Assembly (NCBI RefSeq): GCF_900107725.1
Contig: NZ_FNQO01000002.1
Coordinates: forward strand, 744,001-808,000
DNA length: 64,000 nt
Source: Microbulbifer marinus
GTDB lineage: Bacteria > Pseudomonadota > Gammaproteobacteria > Pseudomonadales > Cellvibrionaceae
Direction of reading: 5' to 3'
Below the pieces are notes generated by a model, which saw nothing but the letters and a program-made list of their open reading frames with translations, ran no database searches and was not told the DNA's origin. Positions 18,842 through 26,794 of this stretch are shown piece after piece. Position 1 is the stretch's first letter. Every line of letters starts with the position of its first letter. The translations under genes were made by a program, and so were the position numbers.

Positions 18842-18878
18842 GTGTCGGGCTTAAACTTATCCTGACACGATTCTTCTT
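18842..18878 (+). terminator. Probable rho-independent terminator closing the defence block
   Basis: An 8-bp stem (GTGTCGGG with CCTGACAC, one G-U pair) with an 11-nt loop, followed by the T-rich ATTCTTCTT. It lies 70 bp after the RecD-like stop and is in the right orientation to end the + strand block. The T-tract is interrupted, so efficiency is uncertain. Confidence 0.45.
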
Positions 18879-18984
18879 ACAATTAAGTAATAGGACGTTA
18901 GGCGCTATTGAGCGGCTAGCTCGTTAAAGGGTGACTAAGTCGAAACCCTAAGTGTAGTGGCAAATTCTATCTGGTATTTGGCTA

Positions 18985-19422
18985 CTATTGCACTTGATAG
19001 CGCATCAACACGATATCGCGCCCTTGTTTCTGGTAGGTGCTGAATCGATCGAGGATTGCCGACGGCTGCCCATGCTTATCTGCCTCAGCAAATCCCAGCG
19101 ACTGGTAAAATGGCATCAAGTGTCGGTAGGGGAACGTGAAGGTTCGATTGCTAAAAGATTCTGCCATGCTGTTTAGCAGCAGCCGGGCGACGCCCTGGCC
19201 GCGGTAATCTTCCACCACGGCCACCCCCGCGAGTAATTGACACTCCGTTAACTGCCTCAGGCAGCCGCAGGCAATGATTTGGTTGTCTCGGTCTCTGATT
19301 ACCATGCAGGGGTCATGACGCCGCGCTTTGCCGCGGAATTTGTGCGTGCGGTAAAATTTATTGGCCATTGGTATCTCTGCTTCAGAGAGCCAGTGCGCCG
19401 AAAACTTCTGATTGTCACTCAT
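18985..19422 (-). CDS. GNAT-family N-acetyltransferase
   Basis: 145 residues with the acetyl-CoA-binding motif A pattern of GNAT enzymes: VAVVEDYRGQGVARLLL at about 68-84 (the Q/RxxGxG/A loop is GQGVA). An FYQSLGF segment near the end is typical of motif B. The substrate is unknown. The start codon is only 2 bp from the start codon of the divergent TapT gene, so each gene's upstream signals lie inside the other's coding region. This is the first GC-rich core-type gene after the defence block. Confidence 0.8.
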   Translation of the reverse strand: MSDNQKFSAHWLSEAEIPMANKFYRTHKFRGKARRHDPCMVIRDRDNQIIACGCLRQLTECQLLAGVAVVEDYRGQGVARLLLNSMAESFSNRTFTFPYRHLMPFYQSLGFAEADKHGQPSAILDRFSTYQKQGRDIVLMRYQVQ

Positions 19423-19424
19423 CT

Positions 19425-20003
19425 ATGCCGCGCCAAATCTGCCCAACCTGCCAACGCCCACTGAACGTCTGTTACTGCAGCGCACTGGTCCATATTGCCA
19501 ATCGCATCAAGGTGCTGATCATACAGCACCCCCTCGAACAGAAGCACCCGTTCAACACCGGGCGCATGGCGCACCTGTGCCTGGGCAACAGTGAATTGGT
19601 GGTGGCGGAAAGCTTGTCGGAGGCGGAGTTGGCTGAGCTATTGGCGCCGCGTTCGGCGTTGCTCTATCCGTCGCTGGACTGGCTGCCGGCCGTGGTACAG
19701 GTAGAGACCGGCACTCCGCAAGCCCGGAATCTGGAGCAGCTGGTGGTGATCGACGCTACCTGGCGCAAATCCAAGAAAATACTGCACCTGCACCCGGCAC
19801 TGCAGCAACTGTCGCGGGTCAGCTTTGAGGGGGAGCTAAGCTCCAATTACCAGATCCGCCATTCCTCGCTGGCCAACAGCCTGTCGACACTGGAAAGCAT
19901 CGTGGCGGCGATGCAGCAACTTGAGCCGGAAGCGCATTGCGAGCGCTTGCTAAAGCCGTTTGAAAAGATGATCGAACTGCAGCAACAGGGCTTTGGTGCG
20001 TAA
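19425..20003 (+). CDS. tapT: tRNA-uridine aminocarboxypropyltransferase, DTW-domain protein
   Basis: 192 residues from ATG 19425. The N-terminus MPRQICPTCQRPLNVCYC is the zinc-type cysteine cluster that begins this family. The signature DxTW is seen as DATWRKSKK near residue 112, and a late SLSTLESI segment also fits. By family it adds the 3-amino-3-carboxypropyl group from SAM to uridine 47 of tRNA (E. coli TapT/YfiP). An upstream in-frame ATG at 19368 exists, but it would overlap the divergent GNAT gene by 55 bp and adds residues not typical of the family, so the later start is preferred. It overlaps no other gene and ends 95 bp before the stop of the VOC gene, which is transcribed towards it. 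Confidence 0.85.
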   Translation: MPRQICPTCQRPLNVCYCSALVHIANRIKVLIIQHPLEQKHPFNTGRMAHLCLGNSELVVAESLSEAELAELLAPRSALLYPSLDWLPAVVQVETGTPQARNLEQLVVIDATWRKSKKILHLHPALQQLSRVSFEGELSSNYQIRHSSLANSLSTLESIVAAMQQLEPEAHCERLLKPFEKMIELQQQGFGA

Positions 20004-20098
20004 CCGGTCGGCAGCAAATTAACGATCATCTGGCGCCAGTGACAAAACGGAATCGGAAGCGGCTGTTGCGCGAGCCGCCTCCGACTTAGGACATGCTG

Positions 20099-20599
20099 TT
20101 AGTAAGCGCCGGCACTGTAAATCAATTCGTAGCTGTGGCTATACAGCTCCAGGATATTGCCAAACGGATCTTCCATATAAATCATCCGATACGGCTTCTC
20201 ACCCGGGTAGTAGTAACGGGGTTTTTCCATGCGCTTCTTGCCACCGGCGGCGACGATGCGCTCGGCTAGCTCCTCCAGGTTTGGATCCTGCACGCAGAAA
20301 TGGAAAATGCCGGTCTTCCAGTATTCGAAGTTGTCTTCCGGGTTCTCCTGGTTGTTGAATTGGAAGATCTCCACACCGATACGGTCGCCGGTGGACAGGT
20401 GGGCAATGCGGAAGCTGCCCCAGCCGGCGCCGAACACGTCGGTACACATCTGTCCAATGGCGCTGTCGTCCTCCTCGATCAGCGTGGGCTCCATGATCAG
20501 GTACCAGCCCAATACCTGGGTATAGAATTCAACCGCCTTTTCCAGGTCGGGGACGGAAATGCCGATGTGGGAAAAGGTTCTCGGGTAGACGTTGCTCAT
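20099..20599 (-). CDS. VOC (glyoxalase/bleomycin-resistance fold) metalloprotein
   Basis: 166 residues with two VOC beta-alpha-beta-beta-beta modules. The N-terminal HIGISVPDLEKAVEFY is the classic first strand with a metal-type His. GIFHFCVQDPN begins the second module, and YMEDPFGNILELYSH ends it with the metal-type Glu. It resembles lactoylglutathione lyase-like proteins, but the substrate cannot be read from the sequence. It is divergent from a LysR regulator with a perfect inverted repeat between them, so LysR control is likely. Confidence 0.8.
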   Translation of the reverse strand: MSNVYPRTFSHIGISVPDLEKAVEFYTQVLGWYLIMEPTLIEEDDSAIGQMCTDVFGAGWGSFRIAHLSTGDRIGVEIFQFNNQENPEDNFEYWKTGIFHFCVQDPNLEELAERIVAAGGKKRMEKPRYYYPGEKPYRMIYMEDPFGNILELYSHSYELIYSAGAY

Positions 20600-20662
20600 T
20601 TGCGGTACTCCTGCGTTGAAGTTGCGCGCAGGTTACAAACTATAGTTAATAACGTGAAATAA

Positions 20663-20681
20663 TCATTTGAAATGCAAATGA
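20663..20681. promoter_or_regulatory. Perfect inverted repeat in the LysR/VOC divergent region, probable operator
   Basis: TCATTTGAAATGCAAATGA: 7-bp arms with a 5-bp centre. It ends 13 bp before the LysR ATG, in the 94-bp gap between divergent genes. LysR regulators commonly bind such dyads near their own promoter. The assignment is by position only. Confidence 0.6.
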
Positions 20682-20693
20682 ACACAAAGCGTA

Positions 20694-21563
20694 ATGATTA
20701 ATACGACCTGGCTCCGCACTTTCTGCACCCTCGCTGAGGTGGGCCATTTCACGCGTACCGCCGAGCGCCTGCATATGACCCAGTCCGGCGTGAGCCAACA
20801 CCTGCAGAAGCTGGAGAGCCAGCTTGGTCACGCGCTGCTCGCCCGCGAAGGCAAGCAGTTCACGCTCACGGATGCCGGCGAGCGCCTTTATGAAGAGGGG
20901 CGCAAAATTCTTCTGGCGTTGCAGGATCTCGAGCAGAGCGTGGGCGAGGATCCCGCCTATGAAGGTCAGGTGCGGGTCATGTCGCCGGGCAGTGTCGGCC
21001 TGCGGTTGTATCCGCAGTTGTTGGCACTGCAGCAACAGCATCCGGCCCTTGTCATCGACTATCGCTTTGCCCCCAACCGGGACGTAGAAAATGCGATCGC
21101 CAGTGATGAAATCGATATCGGCCTGATGTCGCGGGTGTCGACACGCGAGGAGGTCAGCAGCCAGCTGGTGGCGGAGGAAGAGTTATTACTGGTCACGCCC
21201 GCCAAGGTGGCCAAACCGGGCTGGCAGCAGTTGCTGGACCTGGGCTTTATCGATCACCCGGATGGCTCCCACCACGCCGGCCTGCTGCTCGGGGCGAATT
21301 ACCCGGAGTTCGAGGGCACCAGCATGTTCCGGAAGCAGGGCTTCTCCAACCAGATCGGCCTGATCCTGGAACCGGTGAGCATGGGGCTGGGATTCACCGT
21401 ATTGCCCGCCTATGCAGTCGAGGCCTTTCTGAAGCCAAAGCTGGTCCGCGTGCACCGCCTGCCGAAGCCGGTCAGTGAAACGCTGTACCTGGTCAGCCGC
21501 CGGCGGCGGACGGTGCCGAACAGGGTGACTACGGTTATTAACGAGGTAATGAAGAAACTGTAA
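20694..21563 (+). CDS. LysR-family transcriptional regulator
   Basis: 289 residues with an N-terminal winged helix-turn-helix ([37 protein letters not shown] at about 27-40), then a periplasmic-binding-protein-like effector domain from about 90. It is divergent from the VOC gene and probably regulates it as well as itself through the dyad at 20663. The ATG follows the dyad closely, so binding there would likely repress the gene's own transcription. The effector is unknown. Confidence 0.9.
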   Translation: MINTTWLRTFCTLAEVGHFTRTAERLHMTQSGVSQHLQKLESQLGHALLAREGKQFTLTDAGERLYEEGRKILLALQDLEQSVGEDPAYEGQVRVMSPGSVGLRLYPQLLALQQQHPALVIDYRFAPNRDVENAIASDEIDIGLMSRVSTREEVSSQLVAEEELLLVTPAKVAKPGWQQLLDLGFIDHPDGSHHAGLLLGANYPEFEGTSMFRKQGFSNQIGLILEPVSMGLGFTVLPAYAVEAFLKPKLVRVHRLPKPVSETLYLVSRRRRTVPNRVTTVINEVMKKL

Positions 21564-21736
21564 GCGATGATGGTGACGCTCCACGGTCTGACACTGCAGT
21601 GACGGTCAGATCCTTGTTACCGCGCCTTGTCGCCATACGTGCCTACTCAGTCCCTGATAGCAAAGACGCATCGCCCCGAAATCTGCATAATGGCGCGCCC
21701 CAGTTACCTCTGAACCGCACATCCGGTAGTCCCGCA

Positions 21737-23938
21737 ATGGAAATTAACGTCAACTTTCTCGATAACCTCCGGCTCGAAGCCAAGTTTGATGACTTCACCG
21801 TCATCACCGACCAGCCGATCCGCTACAAGGGCGATGGTTCGGCGCCGAGCCCTTTCGACTACTTCCTGGCGTCCTCTGCGCTGTGTGCGGCCTACTTTGT
21901 TCGCGTTTACTGCCTGTCGCGGGATATTCCGACCCACAATATCCGCCTGTCGCAGAACAATATTGTCGATCCGGAAAACCGCTATAACCAGATCTTCAAG
22001 ATCCAGGTGGAGCTGCCGGAGGATATCTCCGAGAAGGACCGCCAGGGCATTCTGCGCTCGATCGACCGATGCACGGTCAAGAAGGTGGTGCAGACCGGCC
22101 CCGAGTTCCAGATCGAGACGGTGGAAAACCTCGCCGAGGACGCCCAGGCGCTGCTGATGGTGCAGCCGGACGCCGAGCACCGCACCTTTATCGAGGGCAA
22201 GGATCTGCCGCTGGAGCAGACCATCGCCAATATGACGAAGATCCTCGCGGATCTCGGCATGAAGATCGAGATCGCCTCCTGGCGCAATATCGTGCCGCAC
22301 GTGTGGTCGCTGCACATCCGCGACGCCGCCTCGCCGATGTGCTTTACCAACGGCAAGGGCGCTACCAAGGAGGCCGCGCTGTGTTCGGCGCTGGGCGAAT
22401 TTATCGAGCGCCTGAACTGCAACTTCTTCTACAACGACCAGTTTTTCGGTGAGGAAATCGCCAACAGCGAGTTCGTGCATTACCCGAATGAAAAGTGGTT
22501 TGTGCCGGGGCCGGACGACGCACTGCCGGACGGCATCCTCGACGACTACTGCCTGGCGATCTACAACCCGGACGGCGAACTGGCCGGCTCCAACCTGATC
22601 GATACCAATTCCGGCCGCGCGGATCGCGGTATCTGCTCGCTGCCGTTTGTGCGCAAGTCCGACGGCGAGGTGGTGTATTTCCCCTCGAACCTGATCGAGA
22701 ACCTGTACCTCAGCAACGGCATGAGTGCCGGCAACACGCTGCCCGAGGCGCAGGTGCAGTGCCTGTCGGAAATCTTCGAGCGCGCGGTGAAGAAGCAGAT
22801 CATCGAACAGGAAATCGCGCTGCCGGATGTGCCGCGCACGGTACTGGAACAGTATCCCGATATCTGTGAGGCCATCGCCGAGCTGGAAAAACAGGGCTTC
22901 CCGATCCTGGTCAAGGACGCGTCCCTGGGTGGCCAGTTCCCGGTGATGTGCGTGACGCTGATGAACCCGCGCACCGGCGGTGTCTTCGCCTCTTTCGGCG
23001 CGCACCCAAGCTTCCACGTGGCGCTGGAGCGCAGCCTGACCGAACTGATGCAGGGCCGCAGTTTCGAGGGCCTGAATGATGTACCGCCGCCGACGTTCAA
23101 CAGCCTGGCGGTGACCGAGCCGCAGAATTTTGTCGAACACTTTATCGATTCCACCGGCGTGGTTTCCTGGCGCTTCTTCAGCGCCAAGCCGGATTACGAC
23201 TTCGTCGAGTGGGATTTCTCCGGCGAGCACCAAGACACCAACGCCACCGAGGCCACGCACCTGTTCGATATTCTCGAGGAGATGGGCAAAGAGGTGTACA
23301 TCGCCGTGTACGAAGACCTGGGCGCGCCGGCCTGCCGAATCCTGGTGCCGGGTTATTCCGAGGTGTACCCGGTGGAGGACCTGATCTGGGACAACACCAA
23401 CAAGGCACTGGATTACCGCGAGGATATCCTCAACCTGCACTCCCTCAGTGACGACGCACTGGAAGCGTTGGTGGATCGCCTGGAAGAGAGCCAGCTCGAT
23501 AACTACGAGACGATCATCAACCTGATCGGTGTCGAGTTTGATGAGAACACCGTGTGGGGCCAGCTGACCATCCTGGAACTGAAGCTGCTGATCTACCTGG
23601 CGCTGCAGCGCCACGAGGAAGCGCTGGAACTGGTGGAAACCTTCCTGCAGTACAACGACAACACGGTCGAGCGTGGGCTCTTCTACCAGGCGGTGAATGC
23701 GGTACTGGAAATCGCCCTCGATGACGAACTCGAGCTGGAAGACTATCTGGCGAACCTGCAGCGCATGTTCGGCGAGGAAGTAATGGCTGCGGTGGTCGGC
23801 TCGGTAAACGGCAGCGTGCGCTTCCACGGCTTGACGCCGACCAATATGCAGCTGGAGGGCCTGGATAAACACCTGCGCCTGATCGACAGTTATAAGAAAC
23901 TGCATGCGGCGCGCGCCGCCAAGTACGTTCAGAGCTAA
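21737..23938 (+). CDS. OsmC domain-YcaO domain fusion protein
   Basis: 733 residues from ATG 21737; the frame extends upstream to 21599, but the extra 46 residues do not fit the family. Residues 1-130 are OsmC-like (SPFDYFLASSALCAAYF, with the OsmC-type Cys). From about 150 there is a YcaO domain: GKGATKEAALCSALGEFIERLNC near 210 is the ATP-binding segment with the ExxE-type glutamates. The last ~150 residues are acidic and helical, TPR-like. YcaO enzymes activate amide backbones with ATP; E. coli YcaO is linked to beta-methylthiolation of ribosomal protein S12 with RimO. No peptide precursor or E1-like partner lies nearby, so natural-product synthesis is unlikely here. A strong hairpin follows the gene. 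Confidence 0.85.
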   Translation: MEINVNFLDNLRLEAKFDDFTVITDQPIRYKGDGSAPSPFDYFLASSALCAAYFVRVYCLSRDIPTHNIRLSQNNIVDPENRYNQIFKIQVELPEDISEKDRQGILRSIDRCTVKKVVQTGPEFQIETVENLAEDAQALLMVQPDAEHRTFIEGKDLPLEQTIANMTKILADLGMKIEIASWRNIVPHVWSLHIRDAASPMCFTNGKGATKEAALCSALGEFIERLNCNFFYNDQFFGEEIANSEFVHYPNEKWFVPGPDDALPDGILDDYCLAIYNPDGELAGSNLIDTNSGRADRGICSLPFVRKSDGEVVYFPSNLIENLYLSNGMSAGNTLPEAQVQCLSEIFERAVKKQIIEQEIALPDVPRTVLEQYPDICEAIAELEKQGFPILVKDASLGGQFPVMCVTLMNPRTGGVFASFGAHPSFHVALERSLTELMQGRSFEGLNDVPPPTFNSLAVTEPQNFVEHFIDSTGVVSWRFFSAKPDYDFVEWDFSGEHQDTNATEATHLFDILEEMGKEVYIAVYEDLGAPACRILVPGYSEVYPVEDLIWDNTNKALDYREDILNLHSLSDDALEALVDRLEESQLDNYETIINLIGVEFDENTVWGQLTILELKLLIYLALQRHEEALELVETFLQYNDNTVERGLFYQAVNAVLEIALDDELELEDYLANLQRMFGEEVMAAVVGSVNGSVRFHGLTPTNMQLEGLDKHLRLIDSYKKLHAARAAKYVQS

Positions 23939-23947
23939 CGGCATTGC

Positions 23948-23995
23948 GCCCACACAAAAAAAGCCCGCCGAATGGCGGGCTTTTTTTGTGTGGGC
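23948..23995. terminator. Strong bidirectional terminator
   Basis: A perfect 22-bp-arm hairpin with a GAAT loop. Seven A's on the left and seven T's on the right flank a GCCCGCC/GGCGGGC stem, so it can end transcription from the YcaO gene (+) and from mtgA (-), which converge here. Confidence 0.9.
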
Positions 23996-24053
23996 AATGA
24001 CTGAGAGGAGAAGTCGGGCAATGCGCGGCTTGCTACGGAATCCCTGCCGCGCT

Positions 24054-24746
24054 TCAGAGCCAGCTCAGATAGCCGTAACCCCCGAGTTGCCGCACCTGCC
24101 GGTTGATCGTTGCTGCGCGGCTGCGCACATAGCTCGACGGATATTTGGCCGACATCCGTTTCGGGTTCGGCAATACCGCGGCCATGCGCCCGGCTTGCCA
24201 GCGATTCAGGTACTGCGCCGAGGTGCCGTAGAAATTCTTCGATGCCGCCTGGGCACCGTAAATACCCTCGCCGAATTCGGCGATATTCAGGTACACCTCC
24301 AGAATCCGCTCCTTGGGCCACAGCACTTCCATCAGCAGGGTAAACCAGGCCTCCAGCCCCTTGCGGACATAACTGCGGCCGTGCCACAGGAACAGGTTCT
24401 TGGCGGTCTGCTGGGTGATGGTGCTGGCGCCGCGCACGCGGCGGCGGTCCTCGCTGAGGGCTTTCTGCATTGACGCAAAATCGAAGCCGAAATGCTGGGG
24501 GAATTTCTGGTCTTCCGCGGCGACGACGGCCATCTGCAGGTTCGGGGAGATCCGCTCCAGCGGGCGCCATTGATGGTGTGCTTCTCGGCCGCTCTGCAAC
24601 TCCCACGCGAAGATCACCGCGGAAGAGGGCGGATCTATCCAGCGCAGGGCCAGCACCAGCAGCGCGGTGCTGACGCAGAAGGTCGCGCCGAGCCAGAAGC
24701 CGAGTCTGGCGGCGCGTTTCAGGGGGCGGGACAACATAAACTTCAT
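24054..24746 (-). CDS. mtgA: Monofunctional biosynthetic peptidoglycan transglycosylase
   Basis: 230 residues from the chosen ATG; the frame is open up to 24884, and ATGs at 24770 and 24737 are alternatives. The family is about 240 residues long. One N-terminal membrane helix (about 14-34) anchors a GT51 domain with VVAAEDQKFPQHFGFD carrying the catalytic-type Glu, RGASTITQQTAKNLFLW, and KERILEVYLNIAEFGEGIYG with the second Glu region. It polymerises lipid II into glycan strands in the periplasm. The start choice follows family length, since no clear ribosome site distinguishes the candidates. Confidence 0.9.
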   Translation of the reverse strand: MKFMLSRPLKRAARLGFWLGATFCVSTALLVLALRWIDPPSSAVIFAWELQSGREAHHQWRPLERISPNLQMAVVAAEDQKFPQHFGFDFASMQKALSEDRRRVRGASTITQQTAKNLFLWHGRSYVRKGLEAWFTLLMEVLWPKERILEVYLNIAEFGEGIYGAQAASKNFYGTSAQYLNRWQAGRMAAVLPNPKRMSAKYPSSYVRSRAATINRQVRQLGGYGYLSWL

Positions 24747-24934
24747 CGTTGCTAGTCGCGATATCCTCATTGAGACGCCGGCCGGCACCGGAGGTTCCAA
24801 ATACGGACTGACCGGCTGGTGCCAACGGCCCCGGCCGATGGCGCCATTTTGGCCGGCTTCACGGTTCTTTAGTAGAGTTGTCACACTGAGCCCCTAGGCT
24901 CTGGGTCACCTCCGATAAACAGAACAACACAGGC

Positions 24935-26638
24935 GTGACAACCGTGAACCGATTTACCCGGCGCAATTTCCTCAAGGCCGCGCTCGCCGCCACCGGCGGT
25001 GTGCTGGTCTCCACCCCGCTGCAGGCCATGTCCCGGCCGGAGCTGCCCTCCGAAGTCAGTTTTCCCCACGGCGTCGCCAGCGGCGATCCGCTGCAGGACG
25101 CGGTGATCCTGTGGACCCGCGCCACGCCGGGTGCCTCGGCGCCGGGCGGCAAGCCGCTCAGGGTCACCTGGGAGCTGGCCCGCGACGACCAGTTTACCGG
25201 CGTACTGCGCCGCGGCAGCGCCGAGACCACCGCGGGCCGCGATTACACCATAAAGATCGATGTGCAGGGGCTGGAGCCGGATACCACCTACTACTACCGT
25301 TTCGTCGGCGCCAGCGAGCAGAGCCCGGTGGGCCGCACCAAGACACTACCGGCTGGCGGGGTGGACCAGGTGAGGCTGGCGGTGTTCTCCTGCTCCAACT
25401 ACCCGGCCGGCTATTTCAACGCCTATGCGCTGGCGGCCGAGCGCGGCGACTGGGATGCCGTGCTGCACCTGGGCGATTACATCTACGAATATCCGGCCGG
25501 CGGTTACGCCACCGAGCGTGCGGCGCAGATCGGCCGCGCACTGCCGGAAGACAACGCCGGCGAGCTGCTGTCGCTGGCAGATTACCGCAAGCGCTACGCC
25601 CTCTACCGCACCGATGCCGGCCTGCAGGCACTGCACGCGGCGGCGCCGTTTATCGCGGTGTGGGACGACCACGAGATCGCCAACGATACCTGGAAGGACG
25701 GGGCGGAAAACCACAGCCCGGAGGAAGGCGACTTCTACACCCGCCGCGCGGCGGCGATCCAGGCCTACTACGAATGGCTGCCGATCCGCCCGCCACTGGG
25801 CGAGACCAAGCCGCAGATCTACCGAAGCTTCCAGTTCGGCGACCTGCTGGATCTGCATATGCTCGACACCCGCGTGATCGGCCGCGATGAGCAGCTGCAT
25901 TTTTCCCGTTATCTCGGCGAGGACGGCAGCTTCGACGGCCGCGCCTTCGGCGCCGCACTGGCGAACCCGGACCGCACCCTGCTCGGCCCGACCCAGCGCA
26001 ACTGGCTGGCGCAGACCCTACAAGAGTCCGGCGGCCACTGGCAGCTGCTCGGCCAGCAGGTACTGATGGGCAAGATGCACCTGCCGGCGGAAATCATCAT
26101 GGGTTACTACAGCCGCGGCGAGAAAGCCGACCCCACGCCGGAGCTGGTGCAACTGAAAATGGCCAGCCTGAAGGGCGAAACGCTCAGCGCTACCCAGCGC
26201 GCGCGGCTGGAACAGACAGTGCCCTATAACCTCGATGCCTGGGATGGCTACGCGGTGGAGCGCGAGGCGCTGTACCGCCACGTGGCCGAGCTGGGCAAGA
26301 ACCTGGTGGTGGTGGCCGGCGATACCCACAACGCCTGGTGCAATCACCTGAAGGACGACAGCGGTCGCCTGATCGGGCTGGAATTCGCCGCGCCGAGTGT
26401 CACGTCACCGGGGATGGAGAGCTATCTGCAGCTGGACGAGCAATCGGCGCAGCAGCTGGCCAAGGGCATGCCGGTGCTGATCGACGGCCTGCAGTACTGC
26501 AACCTGCACCAGCGCGGCTATATGGCGCTGACGTTCAGCCGCGAAGAGGTAAAAGCGGAGTGGCAGTTCGTCGATAACATCGACAGTGCCGAGTTCGGCG
26601 TGGCCGGCAGCCACAGTGTGGTGCATCGCCTGGGCTGA
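24935..26638 (+). CDS. phoD: Tat-exported alkaline phosphatase D family protein
   Basis: 567 residues, GTG start (a second GTG at 24944 is possible). The N-terminus has the twin-arginine motif TRRNFLKAALA, then a hydrophobic stretch and PLQAM, so it is exported folded by Tat. PhoD-type metal-binding blocks are visible: FSCSNYPAGYFN, HLGDYIYEYP near 180, VWDDHEIANDTW near 245 and VVVAGDTHNAWCNHL near 455. The N-terminal ~130 residues form the fibronectin-like PhoD_N domain. It hydrolyses phosphodiesters or monoesters outside the cytoplasm to gain phosphate. No Pho box was identified upstream. Confidence 0.85.
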   Translation: MTTVNRFTRRNFLKAALAATGGVLVSTPLQAMSRPELPSEVSFPHGVASGDPLQDAVILWTRATPGASAPGGKPLRVTWELARDDQFTGVLRRGSAETTAGRDYTIKIDVQGLEPDTTYYYRFVGASEQSPVGRTKTLPAGGVDQVRLAVFSCSNYPAGYFNAYALAAERGDWDAVLHLGDYIYEYPAGGYATERAAQIGRALPEDNAGELLSLADYRKRYALYRTDAGLQALHAAAPFIAVWDDHEIANDTWKDGAENHSPEEGDFYTRRAAAIQAYYEWLPIRPPLGETKPQIYRSFQFGDLLDLHMLDTRVIGRDEQLHFSRYLGEDGSFDGRAFGAALANPDRTLLGPTQRNWLAQTLQESGGHWQLLGQQVLMGKMHLPAEIIMGYYSRGEKADPTPELVQLKMASLKGETLSATQRARLEQTVPYNLDAWDGYAVEREALYRHVAELGKNLVVVAGDTHNAWCNHLKDDSGRLIGLEFAAPSVTSPGMESYLQLDEQSAQQLAKGMPVLIDGLQYCNLHQRGYMALTFSREEVKAEWQFVDNIDSAEFGVAGSHSVVHRLG

Positions 26639-26678
26639 TTGGCACTTGGTCCGACTGCAGGCTCCCGTATCTAATTGT

Positions 26679-26762
26679 CGTCATCCCGGCGCAGGCCGGG
26701 ATCCAGTACTGCGATGTCGGAAAGCCTTGGGGGGCTGGATGCCGGCCTGCGCCGGCATGACG
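26679..26762. repeat. Inverted-repeat element, probable dispersed REP/MITE-like unit
   Basis: Two imperfect inverted arms of 28 bp (26679-26706 and 26735-26762) around a 28-bp centre; they contain CATCCCGGC.. and ..GCCGGCATGACG. An outer AATT pair brackets it. This matches the general form of small palindromic elements spread through many proteobacterial genomes. Only one copy is in the window. Confidence 0.65.
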
Positions 26763-26794
26763 AATTCGGGTAGTTATTTATTTGCCCCGCCCGC

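Noticed and set aside
21704..23953. A 749-codon open frame on the minus strand, opposite the OsmC-YcaO gene
   Set aside because: It is an antisense frame kept open by high GC at the third codon position of a clearly recognised gene; its sequence has no known-domain pattern.
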